DNA of 64,000 bases from Corallococcus sp. NCRR (GTDB taxonomy: Bacteria > Myxococcota > Myxococcia > Myxococcales > Myxococcaceae): positions 1,674,001 to 1,738,000 of the forward strand of contig NZ_CP114039.1 in assembly GCF_026965535.1 (NCBI RefSeq). Direction: 5' to 3'. Positions 37,439 to 49,160 of the stretch are shown in pieces. The notes under the pieces are model-generated. The model was not told where the DNA came from, searched no databases, and saw only the letters and a program-made list of their open reading frames with translations. The number at the start of each line of letters is the position of its first letter. The first letter of the stretch is position 1. The position numbers were made by a program, and so were the translations under genes.

Positions 37439-37954
37439 ATGCGACTCGACAAGCTCACCCTGCTCCACCAACTGTCCGAGCGGCTCCAGCAGAGCGACCG
37501 GCTGGCCCACCGCGCGGAGGCCGATGCCCGCGAGGCCGCCCGCAGCCTCGCCACGGAGTCCGAGAAGAAGGAGGACGGCCGCGCCGCCATCGAGTACGGC
37601 AGCCTCGCCACCGGCCAGGCCCAGCGCGCCCGCCGCCTTCAAGAAGAGCTCCAGGCGCTCACCGCCTTCAGCCAGAAGGAGCTGCCCCGCTTCCCGCGCC
37701 AGGGCCCCGTGGGCCTGGGCGCCCTGGTGGACTGCAGCACCGAGGACGAGGACGGCTTCGCCGAGCGCACCTTCTTCGTGCTCCCCGCCGGCGCGGGCAC
37801 CGAGCTCACCGGCCCCGGCGGCGACGGCTTCCTCTCCGTCATCACGCCCAGCTCCCCCGTGGGCCGCGCCCTCTTGGGCAAGAAGGCCGGCGACACCGTG
37901 GAGGTGACGCTCGCGGGCGAGGTGCGTGAGTGGACGGTGCTGGAGGTCGCCTGA
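37439..37954 (+). CDS. GreA/GreB-like transcription factor
   Basis: The 171-residue protein starts at ATG 37439. Residues 1-80 form the N-terminal helical hairpin (LLHQLSERLQQSDRLAHRAEADAREAARSL); the acidic tip region EKKEDGRAAIEYG sits where GreA has its D-x-K-E-N-A-E-Y tip. Residues about 90-170 form the FKBP-like C-terminal domain with the conserved ending SPVGRALLGKKAGDTVEV. Gre factors insert the tip in the RNA polymerase secondary channel and stimulate transcript cleavage. The sequence has diverged from GreA proper and may be a Gre-like regulator such as Rnk or an anti-cleavage type. Confidence 0.75.
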   Translation: MRLDKLTLLHQLSERLQQSDRLAHRAEADAREAARSLATESEKKEDGRAAIEYGSLATGQAQRARRLQEELQALTAFSQKELPRFPRQGPVGLGALVDCSTEDEDGFAERTFFVLPAGAGTELTGPGGDGFLSVITPSSPVGRALLGKKAGDTVEVTLAGEVREWTVLEVA

Positions 37955-37966
37955 GCTGGCGCCGGC

Positions 37967-39721
37967 CTACTCGCTTTGAGTGGGCCCCGGCGCCGCGTGC
38001 GCGACCAGCCACTCCTCCGGGATGTCGCCCCGGGGCAGCTCCAGGAGGAACGTGGCGCCCTCCCCCGGCGTGCTCACGGCGCTCACCGTGCCGCCGAACG
38101 CCTCCACGATCTGGCGCGTGATGTAGAGCCCCAGGCCCAGGCCGCCGTAGTGCCGGTCGCTCACCGCGCGCTCGAAGCGCTCGAAGATGCGCGTCAGGTC
38201 GTCCGGCGCGATGCCGATGCCGTGGTCCTTCACGGTGAGCCGCGCCAGCGTGCCCCGCGCCTCCACGCTCACGATGACGGGCTGGCCCGCGCCGTACTTG
38301 AGCGCGTTGGACACCAGGTTCGTCACCACCTGCTCCAGCCGCAGCCGGTCCCACCGGCCCACCACCGGCACCGGCGCCTCCAGGCCCAGCTCCGTGCCGG
38401 ACTGCGCCGCCGCGGCGGAGAAGCGGTAGAGGATTTCGGCGGCCACGCTCGCCAGGTCCATCTCCTCCAGCTCCAAGCGCAGCCGGCCCGCGGTGATGCG
38501 CGACACGTCCAGCAGGTTGTCCACCAGGCCCGACAGCCGGCGCACCTGGCGCTGGACGACATCCAGCGCGTCCGCGACGCGGTCGGTGGGCACGTCCTTG
38601 CCCTCGCGTGCCAGCACCACCACCTGCTTCTGGAGCAACTGCACCTTGAGGCTCAGCGGCGTGAGCGGCGTCTTCAGCTCGTGGCTCGCGATGCCCAGGA
38701 ACTCGTCGCGCTGGCGCACCGCTTCGCGCGCCTCGCGGTACAGCCGCGCGTTCTCCAGGTAGAGCGCGGTGCGGTGGGCCAGCTCCGTGAGGAAGCGCTC
38801 CTCCTCCGCGCCAAAGACACGCAGCACGTTGGAGCGCAGCACCATCAGCGCGCCCAGCACGTTGCCGCGCGCGCCCAGCGGCACGCTCAGGCAGCCGTGT
38901 GGCCCCACCTCGCGCAGGAGCCTCGCGTGCTCCGCGTCCCGCGCGATGGCCACCACGTGCTCCTCGGACAGGAGGGCCAGACGCCCCACCGCCCCGGACG
39001 CGAACACGTGGGGCAGCCCGCCCGGCACGGCGGGGTCCGGCGGATAGCGCGTGAGCAGGTCGCGCAACAGCGCGTGTCTTCCCGCGTCCACGTGCAGGGA
39101 CGCCGCCACGCGAAGCGCTTCATCGCCCAGGGCGCCCGGCGCGCGGAGGACGAGCAGGGCCCCCTCCCCCAGCGCGGGCACCAGCAGCTTGAGCAGCGGC
39201 TCCAGCTGCGCCTCCGCGTCCACCGACGTGCCCAGGAGCGCCCCGGCCTCCGCCAGCAGGCGGGACGCATCCAGCATGGACGCGGGCACCGCCTCCACGG
39301 CATGCGTGCGCAGGAGCGCGGCGGCCACCTGCCCGTCCGCGGCCCGCACCGGCATTGCGTTGCAACGCAACACGGCGCGTGTTCCATCTGGACGGAGTAC
39401 GTGCGACACGGCCGCGTCCACCGGCTCACCCGCCAGCGCTCGCGCCAGCGGTGAGTCCCACGGCGGCAACGGTGTGCCGTCGTCCCGCACCCATTCACAC
39501 CCAGGCAGGCGGGCGTGCTCGATGTGGAGAGGAACCGGGATGCCGAAGTGCGCCGCGGCTTGTGAGTTGAAAACAGTCACACGGCCCGTGCACTCGACGA
39601 GCACCACGCCTTCCGCGTCCATGACGCGCGTCGACAGGGGCGGGCCATCCCCATCCGTCACGCGAGCCTCCGAGGCTGGAGAGGTGATGCCGGACATGCC
39701 AAGGCTTTCCGCACGCATCAT
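37967..39721 (-). CDS. PAS/GAF sensor histidine kinase
   Basis: The 584-residue cytoplasmic kinase starts at ATG 39721 behind GGAG. PAS-like domain about 30-140 (VECTGRVTVFNSQAAAHFG). GAF domain about 155-325, ending FLTELAHRTALYLENARLYREA. HisKA with His347 in IASHELKTPL. HATPase with NLVSNALKYG, DHGIGIAPDD and GGLGLGLYI. There is no receiver domain and no membrane helix. It is divergent from a larger multi-sensor hybrid kinase with about 206 bases between them. The output receiver may be the one carried by that kinase. Confidence 0.9.
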   Translation of the reverse strand: MMRAESLGMSGITSPASEARVTDGDGPPLSTRVMDAEGVVLVECTGRVTVFNSQAAAHFGIPVPLHIEHARLPGCEWVRDDGTPLPPWDSPLARALAGEPVDAAVSHVLRPDGTRAVLRCNAMPVRAADGQVAAALLRTHAVEAVPASMLDASRLLAEAGALLGTSVDAEAQLEPLLKLLVPALGEGALLVLRAPGALGDEALRVAASLHVDAGRHALLRDLLTRYPPDPAVPGGLPHVFASGAVGRLALLSEEHVVAIARDAEHARLLREVGPHGCLSVPLGARGNVLGALMVLRSNVLRVFGAEEERFLTELAHRTALYLENARLYREAREAVRQRDEFLGIASHELKTPLTPLSLKVQLLQKQVVVLAREGKDVPTDRVADALDVVQRQVRRLSGLVDNLLDVSRITAGRLRLELEEMDLASVAAEILYRFSAAAAQSGTELGLEAPVPVVGRWDRLRLEQVVTNLVSNALKYGAGQPVIVSVEARGTLARLTVKDHGIGIAPDDLTRIFERFERAVSDRHYGGLGLGLYITRQIVEAFGGTVSAVSTPGEGATFLLELPRGDIPEEWLVAHAAPGPTQSE

Positions 39722-39927
39722 GGTGTCATCTCCGCCTCCCGGGAAGAAAGGAAGACAGGACCTGAAGCCCACTCCATCCTCAAGAACAGGGAATGCTTCC
39801 CATCCTCGCGCTCTTCCCGCGGGCCCCCTTGCCTGCATGACGGCGATCCTCAATCGTTCGACAATCCACGTCCGCGCCGCGGACGTTCCGCCCGCACGGC
39901 CAAGTTCTTCCACCGCGAGTCCCCTGC

Positions 39928-42774
<2,847 letters not shown>

Positions 42775-42776
42775 CC

Positions 42777-42815
42777 CATCGGTCATCGGGAGGAGGGTCC
42801 TCCCGCTGACCGATG
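42777..42815 (+). terminator. Strong two-tier hairpin terminator
   Basis: Outer arms CATCGGTCA (42777-42785) and TGACCGATG (42807-42815) enclose inner arms GGGAGGA and TCCTCCC with a GGG loop. It begins three bases after the hybrid kinase stop. Confidence 0.75.
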
Positions 42816-42883
42816 CGCCCATGTGACGGGTCTGCGAGCGTGTGCTCGTCCGCTCGCACCCCTTGGGGGAAGGTCCGTCGCGC

Positions 42884-44401
42884 ATGAACCGCACCAAGCT
42901 GTTGCTGACCCTCGCAGGCCTGCTGTTCGTGGGCGCGCTCGCGCTCGACGCGCGCTCGTTCTTCGCGAAGGGCACCTCGCACCCGCCCATGAACGCGCCC
43001 GTCTCCGACCGGCTCCCCAACGGGCACCCGCGCCGCACCCCGGCCGTGGCCACCTCCACCGTGGACCAGACCCACACCGTCATCCAGCCGGGTGAGGCCC
43101 CCATCAACGGGGTGCTGCCCGTCGTCCTGGGCCAGCCCGCGTCCGGCAAGGCCGGCCCGGTGGAGCTCACGGGCAAGCTGTCCGGCGCGTACGTGAAGAC
43201 GGGCCCGGGCGAGGCCTTCGCCGTGTTCGAGCTGTCGGCGCGCATGCCGGAGAAGGTCCAGCGCGTGCCGGTGAACCTGGCGGTGGTCATCGACCGCTCC
43301 GGCTCCATGGATGGCTCCAAGCTGACGGACGCGAAGCGCGCCGCGCAGGAGCTGGTGCGGCAACTGCGCGACGGGGACCGCCTAGCGCTGGTGCACTACG
43401 GCTCCGACGTGAAGGTGGTGCCCAGCGTGGAGATCAACGCCGCCACGCGCCGTGAGCTCTTGAGCACCATCGACGCCATCCAGGTGAACGGCGGCACGCA
43501 CATGAGCGGCGGGCTGATGGCGGGCGCGGACGCGGTGCGGGCGTACGCCACGCAGTACCGGGTGACGCGCGCCATCCTGCTGAGCGACGGCGAGCCCACC
43601 GAGGGCGTGACGTCCAACGACGGCCTCTTCTCCGCGGTGGCCCGGCTGCGCGAGACGGGCATCACCGTGAGCGCGCTGGGCGTGGGCAGCGGCTTCAACG
43701 ACACGCTGATGCGCGGCATGGCCGAGCGCGGCGGCGGCTTCTCCGGCTTCGTCAGCGACTCCTCGCAGCTGGCCGCCATCTTCACCCGTGAGCTGGAGCA
43801 GGCCGCCAGCACCGTCGCTCGCAACGTGAGCCTGACGCTGACCCTGCCGCCCGGGGTGAGCGGCGTGGAGGTGATGGGCCTGCCGTCCACCCGCGACGGC
43901 AACGTCGTGCGCATCCCCCTCTACGACTTGACGGGCGGCCAGTCCGCGCGCGTGGTGGCGAAGCTGACGCTGGACGCGCCCGCGAACGCGGCGGACATGA
44001 ACGTGCTGGACGCGGCGGTGTCGTACGTGGACGTGGCGGCGGACCTGCCGTCGCAAGTGACGCTGGCGCTGGCCGCGAAGGTGACGGACGACGTCCAGGT
44101 GGTGCACGCGAACCTGGACCGCGACGTGCGCGTCCATGCCATCCGGGCGTTGGGGACCCAGCAGCTCCAGGCGGCCGCGGTGCAGATGCAGAGCGGCAAC
44201 CGCGAGAGCGCGCTCAACCTCCTGACCAACGCGCGTAAACTGTTCGGCGCTTCGGCGTCCGCGCTCTCGGGGGAGCTTGCGGACCTGGACAGGACCCAGG
44301 CAGCCTATGGCAATGCCCGGAGTGACTCCGAGGTCCGCGAAGAGGCCCTCAACCTCAAGAAGAAGACGATGAAGAACTTCGGCCAGAGCAACAGCTACTA
44401 G
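42884..44401 (+). CDS. VWA-domain secreted or membrane-anchored protein
   Basis: The 505-residue protein starts at ATG 42884 with an N-terminal hydrophobic segment (TKLLLTLAGLLFVGALALDA), either a signal peptide or an anchor. Residues about 120-300 form a von Willebrand A domain with an intact metal site: D-R-S-G-S in VVIDRSGSMDG, Thr in NGGTHMSGG and Asp in LLSDGEPTEG. A beta-rich domain (about 310-410) and a helical tail with Lys/Asn-rich end (NLKKKTMKNFGQ) follow. The fold matches the VWA/inter-alpha-trypsin-type proteins. It probably binds a partner at the envelope. The gene is followed 30 bases on by a membrane/coiled-coil gene. Confidence 0.85.
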   Translation: MNRTKLLLTLAGLLFVGALALDARSFFAKGTSHPPMNAPVSDRLPNGHPRRTPAVATSTVDQTHTVIQPGEAPINGVLPVVLGQPASGKAGPVELTGKLSGAYVKTGPGEAFAVFELSARMPEKVQRVPVNLAVVIDRSGSMDGSKLTDAKRAAQELVRQLRDGDRLALVHYGSDVKVVPSVEINAATRRELLSTIDAIQVNGGTHMSGGLMAGADAVRAYATQYRVTRAILLSDGEPTEGVTSNDGLFSAVARLRETGITVSALGVGSGFNDTLMRGMAERGGGFSGFVSDSSQLAAIFTRELEQAASTVARNVSLTLTLPPGVSGVEVMGLPSTRDGNVVRIPLYDLTGGQSARVVAKLTLDAPANAADMNVLDAAVSYVDVAADLPSQVTLALAAKVTDDVQVVHANLDRDVRVHAIRALGTQQLQAAAVQMQSGNRESALNLLTNARKLFGASASALSGELADLDRTQAAYGNARSDSEVREEALNLKKKTMKNFGQSNSY

Positions 44402-44431
44402 TCCCCCCGCGGTCCGCGAGCACGGTGCGCC

Positions 44432-45538
44432 ATGTCGCTCTCCATCCAACTCATCCGGCGGGAGGACTTCGAGTCGCGCTGCCTGTACGCGCTCGTGGGC
44501 GCCGGGGCCATGGCGATGGTGGCCGGCGTGGCGCGGCAGGTGCTGCGCGTCCCGGTGGAGCCGGGCTACTTCGCGCTGATGGCGGCGGCCATCACCGCGG
44601 TGAAGCCCAGGGCGGCGGAGAACCTCCTGGTGCGCGCGGGCATGGTGCTGCTGCCCGCCCTGCCCTATGTGCTGGGGCTCGGGTCGCCCTGGACACACAC
44701 GGTCGCGGGCGCCATCGCCGCGGGGCTGCTGGCGTGGCGGGGCAACGGGCGTGACAGCGTGGGCACGCCGCTCCAGGTCGCGCTGTGCGCCGGGGCCGCG
44801 GCCGTCACCACCGCGCTGGGCCTGTACGTGCACCAGGTGCTGGACGCGCGCTTCCTCCCGGCGTGGGGCTACTTCCCGCTGATGGTGGACTACGCCGTGG
44901 TGGCGCTGTTCTGGAGCATCGGCACGCTGCCGGCGAACCTGGCCATGGACGTGGACGCGGTGGCCACCCGGGGCATGCGCCTGGAGGCCACGCTCACCGG
45001 CGAGGTGCGAGGCCTGGTGGCCCGCGCGCTCACGCTCTACCGCCAGTGCCAGGATGAAGCGCGCAAGCTGGCCCGGGGCCCGGGGCTGGAGAAGCTCCAG
45101 GGCGTGCTCGGGAAGCTGGCCCGCGACGCCTTCACCCTGGCCGAGTCCCACACCGAATTGGAGGCGCAGCTGGCCTCCGCGTCCCAGGGGAGCGTGGACT
45201 CGCAGGTGCAGGAGTTGAAGAAGCGCGCCCAAGACACGCAGGACGGCGTGGCCCGGCGCCAACTGGAGCGCGCCGCCGCGTCACTGGGAGAGGAGCTCAA
45301 CCACCTGGATGCGCTGTCGCGCAAGCAGGAGCGCCTCTTCGCGCAGCTGCACGCCCAGGTGGCCCTGCTGGAGCGGGCCCGCGTGTGCTTCATCGGCGCC
45401 CGGGCCGCGTCCTCTCCGGGTGGCGGCGGCGACGACCAGGTCCAGGCGCTGGCGGACAAGCTCTCCGCGCTGGACCTGGAGTCCTCCGGCCCGGAGGGAA
45501 ACGCGCAGGCCGCGCGGGCTCCGGCGATCCGCTCCTGA
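44432..45538 (+). CDS. Membrane protein with C-terminal coiled coil, function unknown
   Basis: The 368-residue protein has an N-terminal half with about five or six hydrophobic segments (for example LYALVGAGAMAMVAGVA, MVLLPALPYVLGLG, FPLMVDYAVVALFWSIG). The C-terminal half (about 180-340) is helical and charged (LARDAFTLAESHTELEAQLASA, RRQLERAAASLGEELNHL), probably a cytoplasmic coiled coil, ending in a Gly-rich loop and an Ala-rich tail. No family is recognised. The gene is 30 bases after the VWA gene in the same direction, suggesting the two form an envelope module. Confidence 0.65.
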   Translation: MSLSIQLIRREDFESRCLYALVGAGAMAMVAGVARQVLRVPVEPGYFALMAAAITAVKPRAAENLLVRAGMVLLPALPYVLGLGSPWTHTVAGAIAAGLLAWRGNGRDSVGTPLQVALCAGAAAVTTALGLYVHQVLDARFLPAWGYFPLMVDYAVVALFWSIGTLPANLAMDVDAVATRGMRLEATLTGEVRGLVARALTLYRQCQDEARKLARGPGLEKLQGVLGKLARDAFTLAESHTELEAQLASASQGSVDSQVQELKKRAQDTQDGVARRQLERAAASLGEELNHLDALSRKQERLFAQLHAQVALLERARVCFIGARAASSPGGGGDDQVQALADKLSALDLESSGPEGNAQAARAPAIRS

Positions 45539-45554
45539 AGGCCGGGGGCGCGTC

Positions 45555-45893
45555 CTACTTCGCCGACGTGCGCGGGGCGGCGCGGGTGCGCTTGCGCGCC
45601 GGAGCCGCGGCCTTCTTCGCGGCGGTGACGCGCGGCGTGTGCAGCTCGCTGGCGATGCGCTGCTCAATCTCCTCGCGCGTGCGGCGGCTGACCTCCAGCG
45701 CGGCGTTGATGCGCTCGCGCACGATGTCGGCCTGAGCCTCCGCGGCGGCGCGGTACTCCGCGATGTCCCGGCGCAGCTCCAGGCGTCCCTCGCTGGGGGC
45801 GCCCGCCTTCTTCCGGGTGGCCATCTTCCGCCGCGCGGGGCGTTCCCCCGCCTGGGTCTCACTGCCCTGTTGTCCCTGTGCCTTGCGCGCCAT
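45555..45893 (-). CDS. Small basic helical protein with histone-like tail
   Basis: The 112-residue protein starts at ATG 45893 behind GAGGGGG. The core (about 35-85) is a single charged amphipathic region (LELRRDIAEYRAAAEAQADIVRERINAALEVSRRTREEIEQRI, in parts). Both ends are basic: KMATRKKAGAPS before it and AAKKAAAPARKRTRAAPRTSAK after. The tail resembles the Lys/Ala/Pro-rich tails of bacterial histone-H1-like proteins, so DNA or RNA binding is possible. It converges with the membrane/coiled-coil gene. No domain is assigned. Confidence 0.6.
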   Translation of the reverse strand: MARKAQGQQGSETQAGERPARRKMATRKKAGAPSEGRLELRRDIAEYRAAAEAQADIVRERINAALEVSRRTREEIEQRIASELHTPRVTAAKKAAAPARKRTRAAPRTSAK

Positions 45894-46208
45894 CTGTCTG
45901 CCCCCTCGCGCGATCGCTCGCGCCTGTGGGCGGAAAGGTGGGGTGTGGACTTCCCGCACGGAAGCCCGACCCTGGGTCGGATGTAGGGCGGGCGGACAGA
46001 CAATGTGCGGGCGCGGCAACAGTGGAGCTTCTCAACGCCTCCAGGAAGGCGCTAAGAGAGCCTCCATCGTTCCTGGGCCAAGGGGCCTCTTGACTGATAG
46101 CTCAGGAACTCCGCATCACCCCAAGGGCCGGGATGCGAGCAAGCCTTCGAGCCCCGCGCACCCCGGCAGCCCGGGGCCCGCGGCGGAGCGGATAGTGAGG
46201 GAATCCCC
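45894..46208. other. 315-base intergenic stretch
   Basis: Divergent promoters for the small basic protein and the fatty-acid hydroxylase should lie here. I see no clear gene, hairpin or repeat. TTGACT at about 46091 could be a -35, but no matching -10 is found at the right distance. Confidence 0.4.
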
Positions 46209-47003
46209 GTGGCGGTCTCTTTCCTGAACCGGAAGCACAACCTGGACCGGATGTCGTTGCGCGACCTGGTCTACTCGTTCTTCACCTACTACGCCGTCGT
46301 TGCGTACATCCTCATCGGCATCACCTGCATCGTGCTGTCGGTGAAGTGGTTCGAGGCGCCGGTGCGCATGGGCGCGGCGGTGCTGCTGGCCACGGTGGCG
46401 TACCCGTTTGGCTGGTACCTCATCCACCGGTACATCCTGCACGGGCGCTTCCTCTACAAGTCCGCGGCGACGGCGGTGACGTGGAAGCGCATCCACTTCG
46501 ACCACCACCAGGACCCGCACGACCTGCGCGTGCTCTTCGGAGCGCTGCACACCACGCTGCCCACCATCGCGCTGGTGCTCACGCCCATCGGCTACCTCAT
46601 CGGCGGCCGGTCCGGCGCGGCGGCGGCGCTGGGCTGGGGCATGGTGACGACGTGCTTCTACGAGTTCTGCCACTGCATCCAGCACCTCAACTACGCCCCG
46701 CAGCAGAAGTGGCTGAAGGACATCAAGCGCCTGCACATGTCCCACCACTTCCACAACGAGCAGGGCAACTACGGCATCACCAACTACTTCTGGGACCGCG
46801 TGTTCGGCACTCTGTACGAGAAGGCCTCCGACAAGCCCAAGAGCCCCACCGTCTTCAACCTGGGCTACACGGCCGAAGAGGCGGTGAAGTACCCCTGGGT
46901 GGACAAGCTCTCCGGCGGCACCCGCGGCGACGGCCACCCGCGCCGCTTCCAGCAGGCCGAAGCGCTGAGCGCAACGGAAGTCCCCAGCGAACAGCAGTCC
47001 TGA
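46209..47003 (+). CDS. Fatty acid hydroxylase / sterol desaturase family protein
   Basis: The 264-residue membrane protein starts with GTG at 46209 behind GAGGGA. It has about four hydrophobic helices and the diiron histidine boxes of the superfamily: HRYILHG, HFDHHQDPHD, the intermembrane FCHCIQHLNY and HMSHHFHNE. These enzymes hydroxylate or desaturate lipid chains with O2 and electrons from a reductase. It ends in a hydrophilic tail of about 40 residues. Alone in its transcription unit and followed by a hairpin. Lipid hydroxylation is the likely role; the chain is unknown. Confidence 0.9.
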   Translation: MAVSFLNRKHNLDRMSLRDLVYSFFTYYAVVAYILIGITCIVLSVKWFEAPVRMGAAVLLATVAYPFGWYLIHRYILHGRFLYKSAATAVTWKRIHFDHHQDPHDLRVLFGALHTTLPTIALVLTPIGYLIGGRSGAAAALGWGMVTTCFYEFCHCIQHLNYAPQQKWLKDIKRLHMSHHFHNEQGNYGITNYFWDRVFGTLYEKASDKPKSPTVFNLGYTAEEAVKYPWVDKLSGGTRGDGHPRRFQQAEALSATEVPSEQQS

Positions 47004-47027
47004 GCATCCGCTCCCGCTTCACCCCGG

Positions 47028-47059
47028 ACCTCCCCGCGCGCTTCGCCGCCCGGGGAGGT
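47028..47059 (+). terminator. Hairpin after the hydroxylase gene
   Basis: Perfect eight-base arms ACCTCCCC (47028-47035) and GGGGAGGT (47052-47059) with a 16-base loop, followed by TCTTCGTTTCC. It sits between converging genes and may serve both. Confidence 0.55.
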
Positions 47060-47078
47060 TCTTCGTTTCCGGCGCACG

Positions 47079-48023
47079 TCACGCGGAGAGCGGCTGGGCC
47101 ACGTCCTGCTCCTGCTCCTCGCGAAAGCGCCGGGCGGACAGGGGCGGCAGGGTGTGCACGCGCGCCACGAGGCACGCCGCGCTGCCGCCGGCCAGGTGGA
47201 ACTGATCCAACCGCACGCTGACGGGCCGCCGCCCCAGGCCGCGCAGCACCGCCTCCACGCGGGGCACGCGCGCGCCGACGATGACGGTGTTGCCCACCTC
47301 CACCAGATTGAGCCCGAACGCGAGCGCGTCCTCGCGCGCGATGGGCACCACCTGCTGGATGCCCTCCGTGCGCTCCAGCATGCGCAGCGACTCCGGCGTG
47401 AAGGCCTCCGGACACACCAGCGCGGTGCCGTCGGACAGGACGGTGAGCGCGGTGTCCAGGTGGTAGAGGTACGGGTCGCACAGCTCCAGCGGCGTGACGG
47501 GCGCGGAGAGGAACGCCTCCAGCACGCCCGCGGCGCGCTGCGTGGAGCGCATGCCCCAGCCCAGGAGGGCGCCCCGGCCCGAGGGCAGCATGGCCACGTC
47601 GCCGCCTTCGATGTGCACGCGCGGCGGCTCGATGACGTCGAAGCCGCGCGCGGACAGCCACCGGGCGCGCGCGAGCTGCTCGTTGCGGCGCTGCCCGTGG
47701 CGCATGGTGGCGAGCAGGGCGCGCAGCTCGCCCTCCTGCGAGATGAGCACCGCGTTGTCCTTGGCGAACACGGAGTCGAACGCGCCGTGGACGAAGGGCA
47801 GCTCGAAGAAGCCCGCGCCTGCTTCACGCAGGGCGCGCAGGAACTCGCGGTGCTGCGTGCAGGCGCGCCGCCACGCGACGGCGCCGGGCTTCATATGCGG
47901 GTTGATGTTCCATGCGACCTGATACGCGCAGTCGCGAGAGCGGACGTGGTCCTTCTCACAGCGCACCTGACTGACGGCGAAGGTGGCGGGAGCGATGTGG
48001 CCGGTGTGCAAGGTCATCCCCAT
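47079..48023 (-). CDS. DDAH/arginine deiminase-like amidinohydrolase
   Basis: The product of about 314 residues starts at ATG 48023 (or 48017, two codons later; no strong ribosome site for either). It has the pentein fold catalytic set: Glu139 and Asp142 in HIEGGDVA, His188 in LYHLDTAL and the nucleophile Cys284 in AGGSAACLVARV. Also AWNINPHMK near the start and FVHGAFDSVFAKDNAVL, the substrate-loop region. The family hydrolyses guanidino groups: dimethylarginine, arginine or guanidino compounds. It is divergent, with 56 bases between, from a haem-oxygenase-like oxidase gene. Confidence 0.85.
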   Translation of the reverse strand: MGMTLHTGHIAPATFAVSQVRCEKDHVRSRDCAYQVAWNINPHMKPGAVAWRRACTQHREFLRALREAGAGFFELPFVHGAFDSVFAKDNAVLISQEGELRALLATMRHGQRRNEQLARARWLSARGFDVIEPPRVHIEGGDVAMLPSGRGALLGWGMRSTQRAAGVLEAFLSAPVTPLELCDPYLYHLDTALTVLSDGTALVCPEAFTPESLRMLERTEGIQQVVPIAREDALAFGLNLVEVGNTVIVGARVPRVEAVLRGLGRRPVSVRLDQFHLAGGSAACLVARVHTLPPLSARRFREEQEQDVAQPLSA

Positions 48024-48079
48024 ACATGTGGCCGGAAGGCACTCCCGCCTTCCGGTGATGTGAAGAGAGGGTGCGCACC

Positions 48080-48997
48080 ATGAGCGGGCTTGGCGAGGTG
48101 GCTGGGGAAGCGGGGATGGAGGACGCACGCCTGTCCGAACGGCTTCACCGGACCCTCTTGCGTTTCAACCACGCACGACTGGCTCCGGGCTTTCCCACCG
48201 AGGGCTGGCGAGCAGCCGTGCAGGAAGAGACGCAGTTGCGGTTGCTCGAGGGTGAGTATGTGGAGGCGGAGCGACAGCGCGTGGCGGCATGGGCCGCCGA
48301 AGCACCGGAGGACGCGGACGGGTTCATCGCGTGGTTCGAGGACCTGAAGGAGTCCGGTCCCGGACAGCATGATCCGCTGTTCCCGTGGCTTGCCACGCAG
48401 GCCACGCGTGAGCAGATGGACTGGTTCCTCACGCAGGAGGTCGCGGGCGAGGCGGGCTTCGACGACCTGGTGGCGCTGACGCAGCTGCAGTTGCCCACGC
48501 GGGCGAAGCTGGAGCTGGCGCGCAACTACTGGGACGAGATGGGCCGCGGGCGCGAGGACGCGATGCACGGCCCGATGCTCGCGGAGATGGCGCAGAAGCT
48601 GGGGTTGAAGCCCACGGACGAGGGCACGGTGTGGGAAGCGCACGCGCTGGCGAACCTGCTCTGCGCGTTCGCGTTCAACCGCCGCTACACGTACCACGCG
48701 GTGGGCGCGCTGGGCATCGTGGAGGAGACGGCGCCGGGCCGCACCGCGTGCGTCAACGAGGGCCTCAAGCGTCTGGGGTTCGACATGCGCGTGCGGCGCT
48801 ACTACGCACTGCACTCCACGCTGGACGTGAAGCACTCCGAGACCTGGAACAAGGAGGTCCTGCGTCCGCTGGTGGAGGCGAACCCCGCGTGCGCGCGTCC
48901 CCTGGCGGAAGGGGCGCTCTTGCGGCTGACGGCGGGCGCGCGGTGCTTCGAGCGCTACCGCCACGAGCTGGGCCTGGACCTGAAGTCGCTCAGCTGA
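48080..48997 (+). CDS. Haem-oxygenase-like diiron oxidase (HDO) family protein
   Basis: The 305-residue helical protein starts at ATG 48080 with GAGAGGG eight bases upstream. It has the HDO pattern: helix ARNYWDEMGRGREDAMHGPM (D-E-x-G-x-G-x-x-x-x-x-H), an alanine-rich central helix EAHALANLLCAFAF, and the C-terminal metal helix ALHSTLDVKHSETWNKEV (H-x-x-x-D-x-x-H). The family (PF14518-type) includes UndA, BesC and the central domain of SznF, which use diiron and O2 for N-hydroxylation, decarboxylation or C-C cleavage. The adjacent divergent gene codes a guanidine-group hydrolase, hinting at arginine-derived chemistry; that link is inferred. Confidence 0.85.
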   Translation: MSGLGEVAGEAGMEDARLSERLHRTLLRFNHARLAPGFPTEGWRAAVQEETQLRLLEGEYVEAERQRVAAWAAEAPEDADGFIAWFEDLKESGPGQHDPLFPWLATQATREQMDWFLTQEVAGEAGFDDLVALTQLQLPTRAKLELARNYWDEMGRGREDAMHGPMLAEMAQKLGLKPTDEGTVWEAHALANLLCAFAFNRRYTYHAVGALGIVEETAPGRTACVNEGLKRLGFDMRVRRYYALHSTLDVKHSETWNKEVLRPLVEANPACARPLAEGALLRLTAGARCFERYRHELGLDLKSLS

Positions 48998-49160
48998 AAG
49001 CGGCGCGGAGCCTGGCCGTCCTTCCCCCCGGGACCTTGCGCGTGTGCGCCAGGCTCGGGGGTGCGTTTCCCGAAGGACGGTCCGCCCGGGGCCGGGGATG
49101 CGCCGGAAGCAGTGCGGGCGCCAGCTTGGGGCGTTCGCGAATGCCGAGCTGGAGGCCCCG

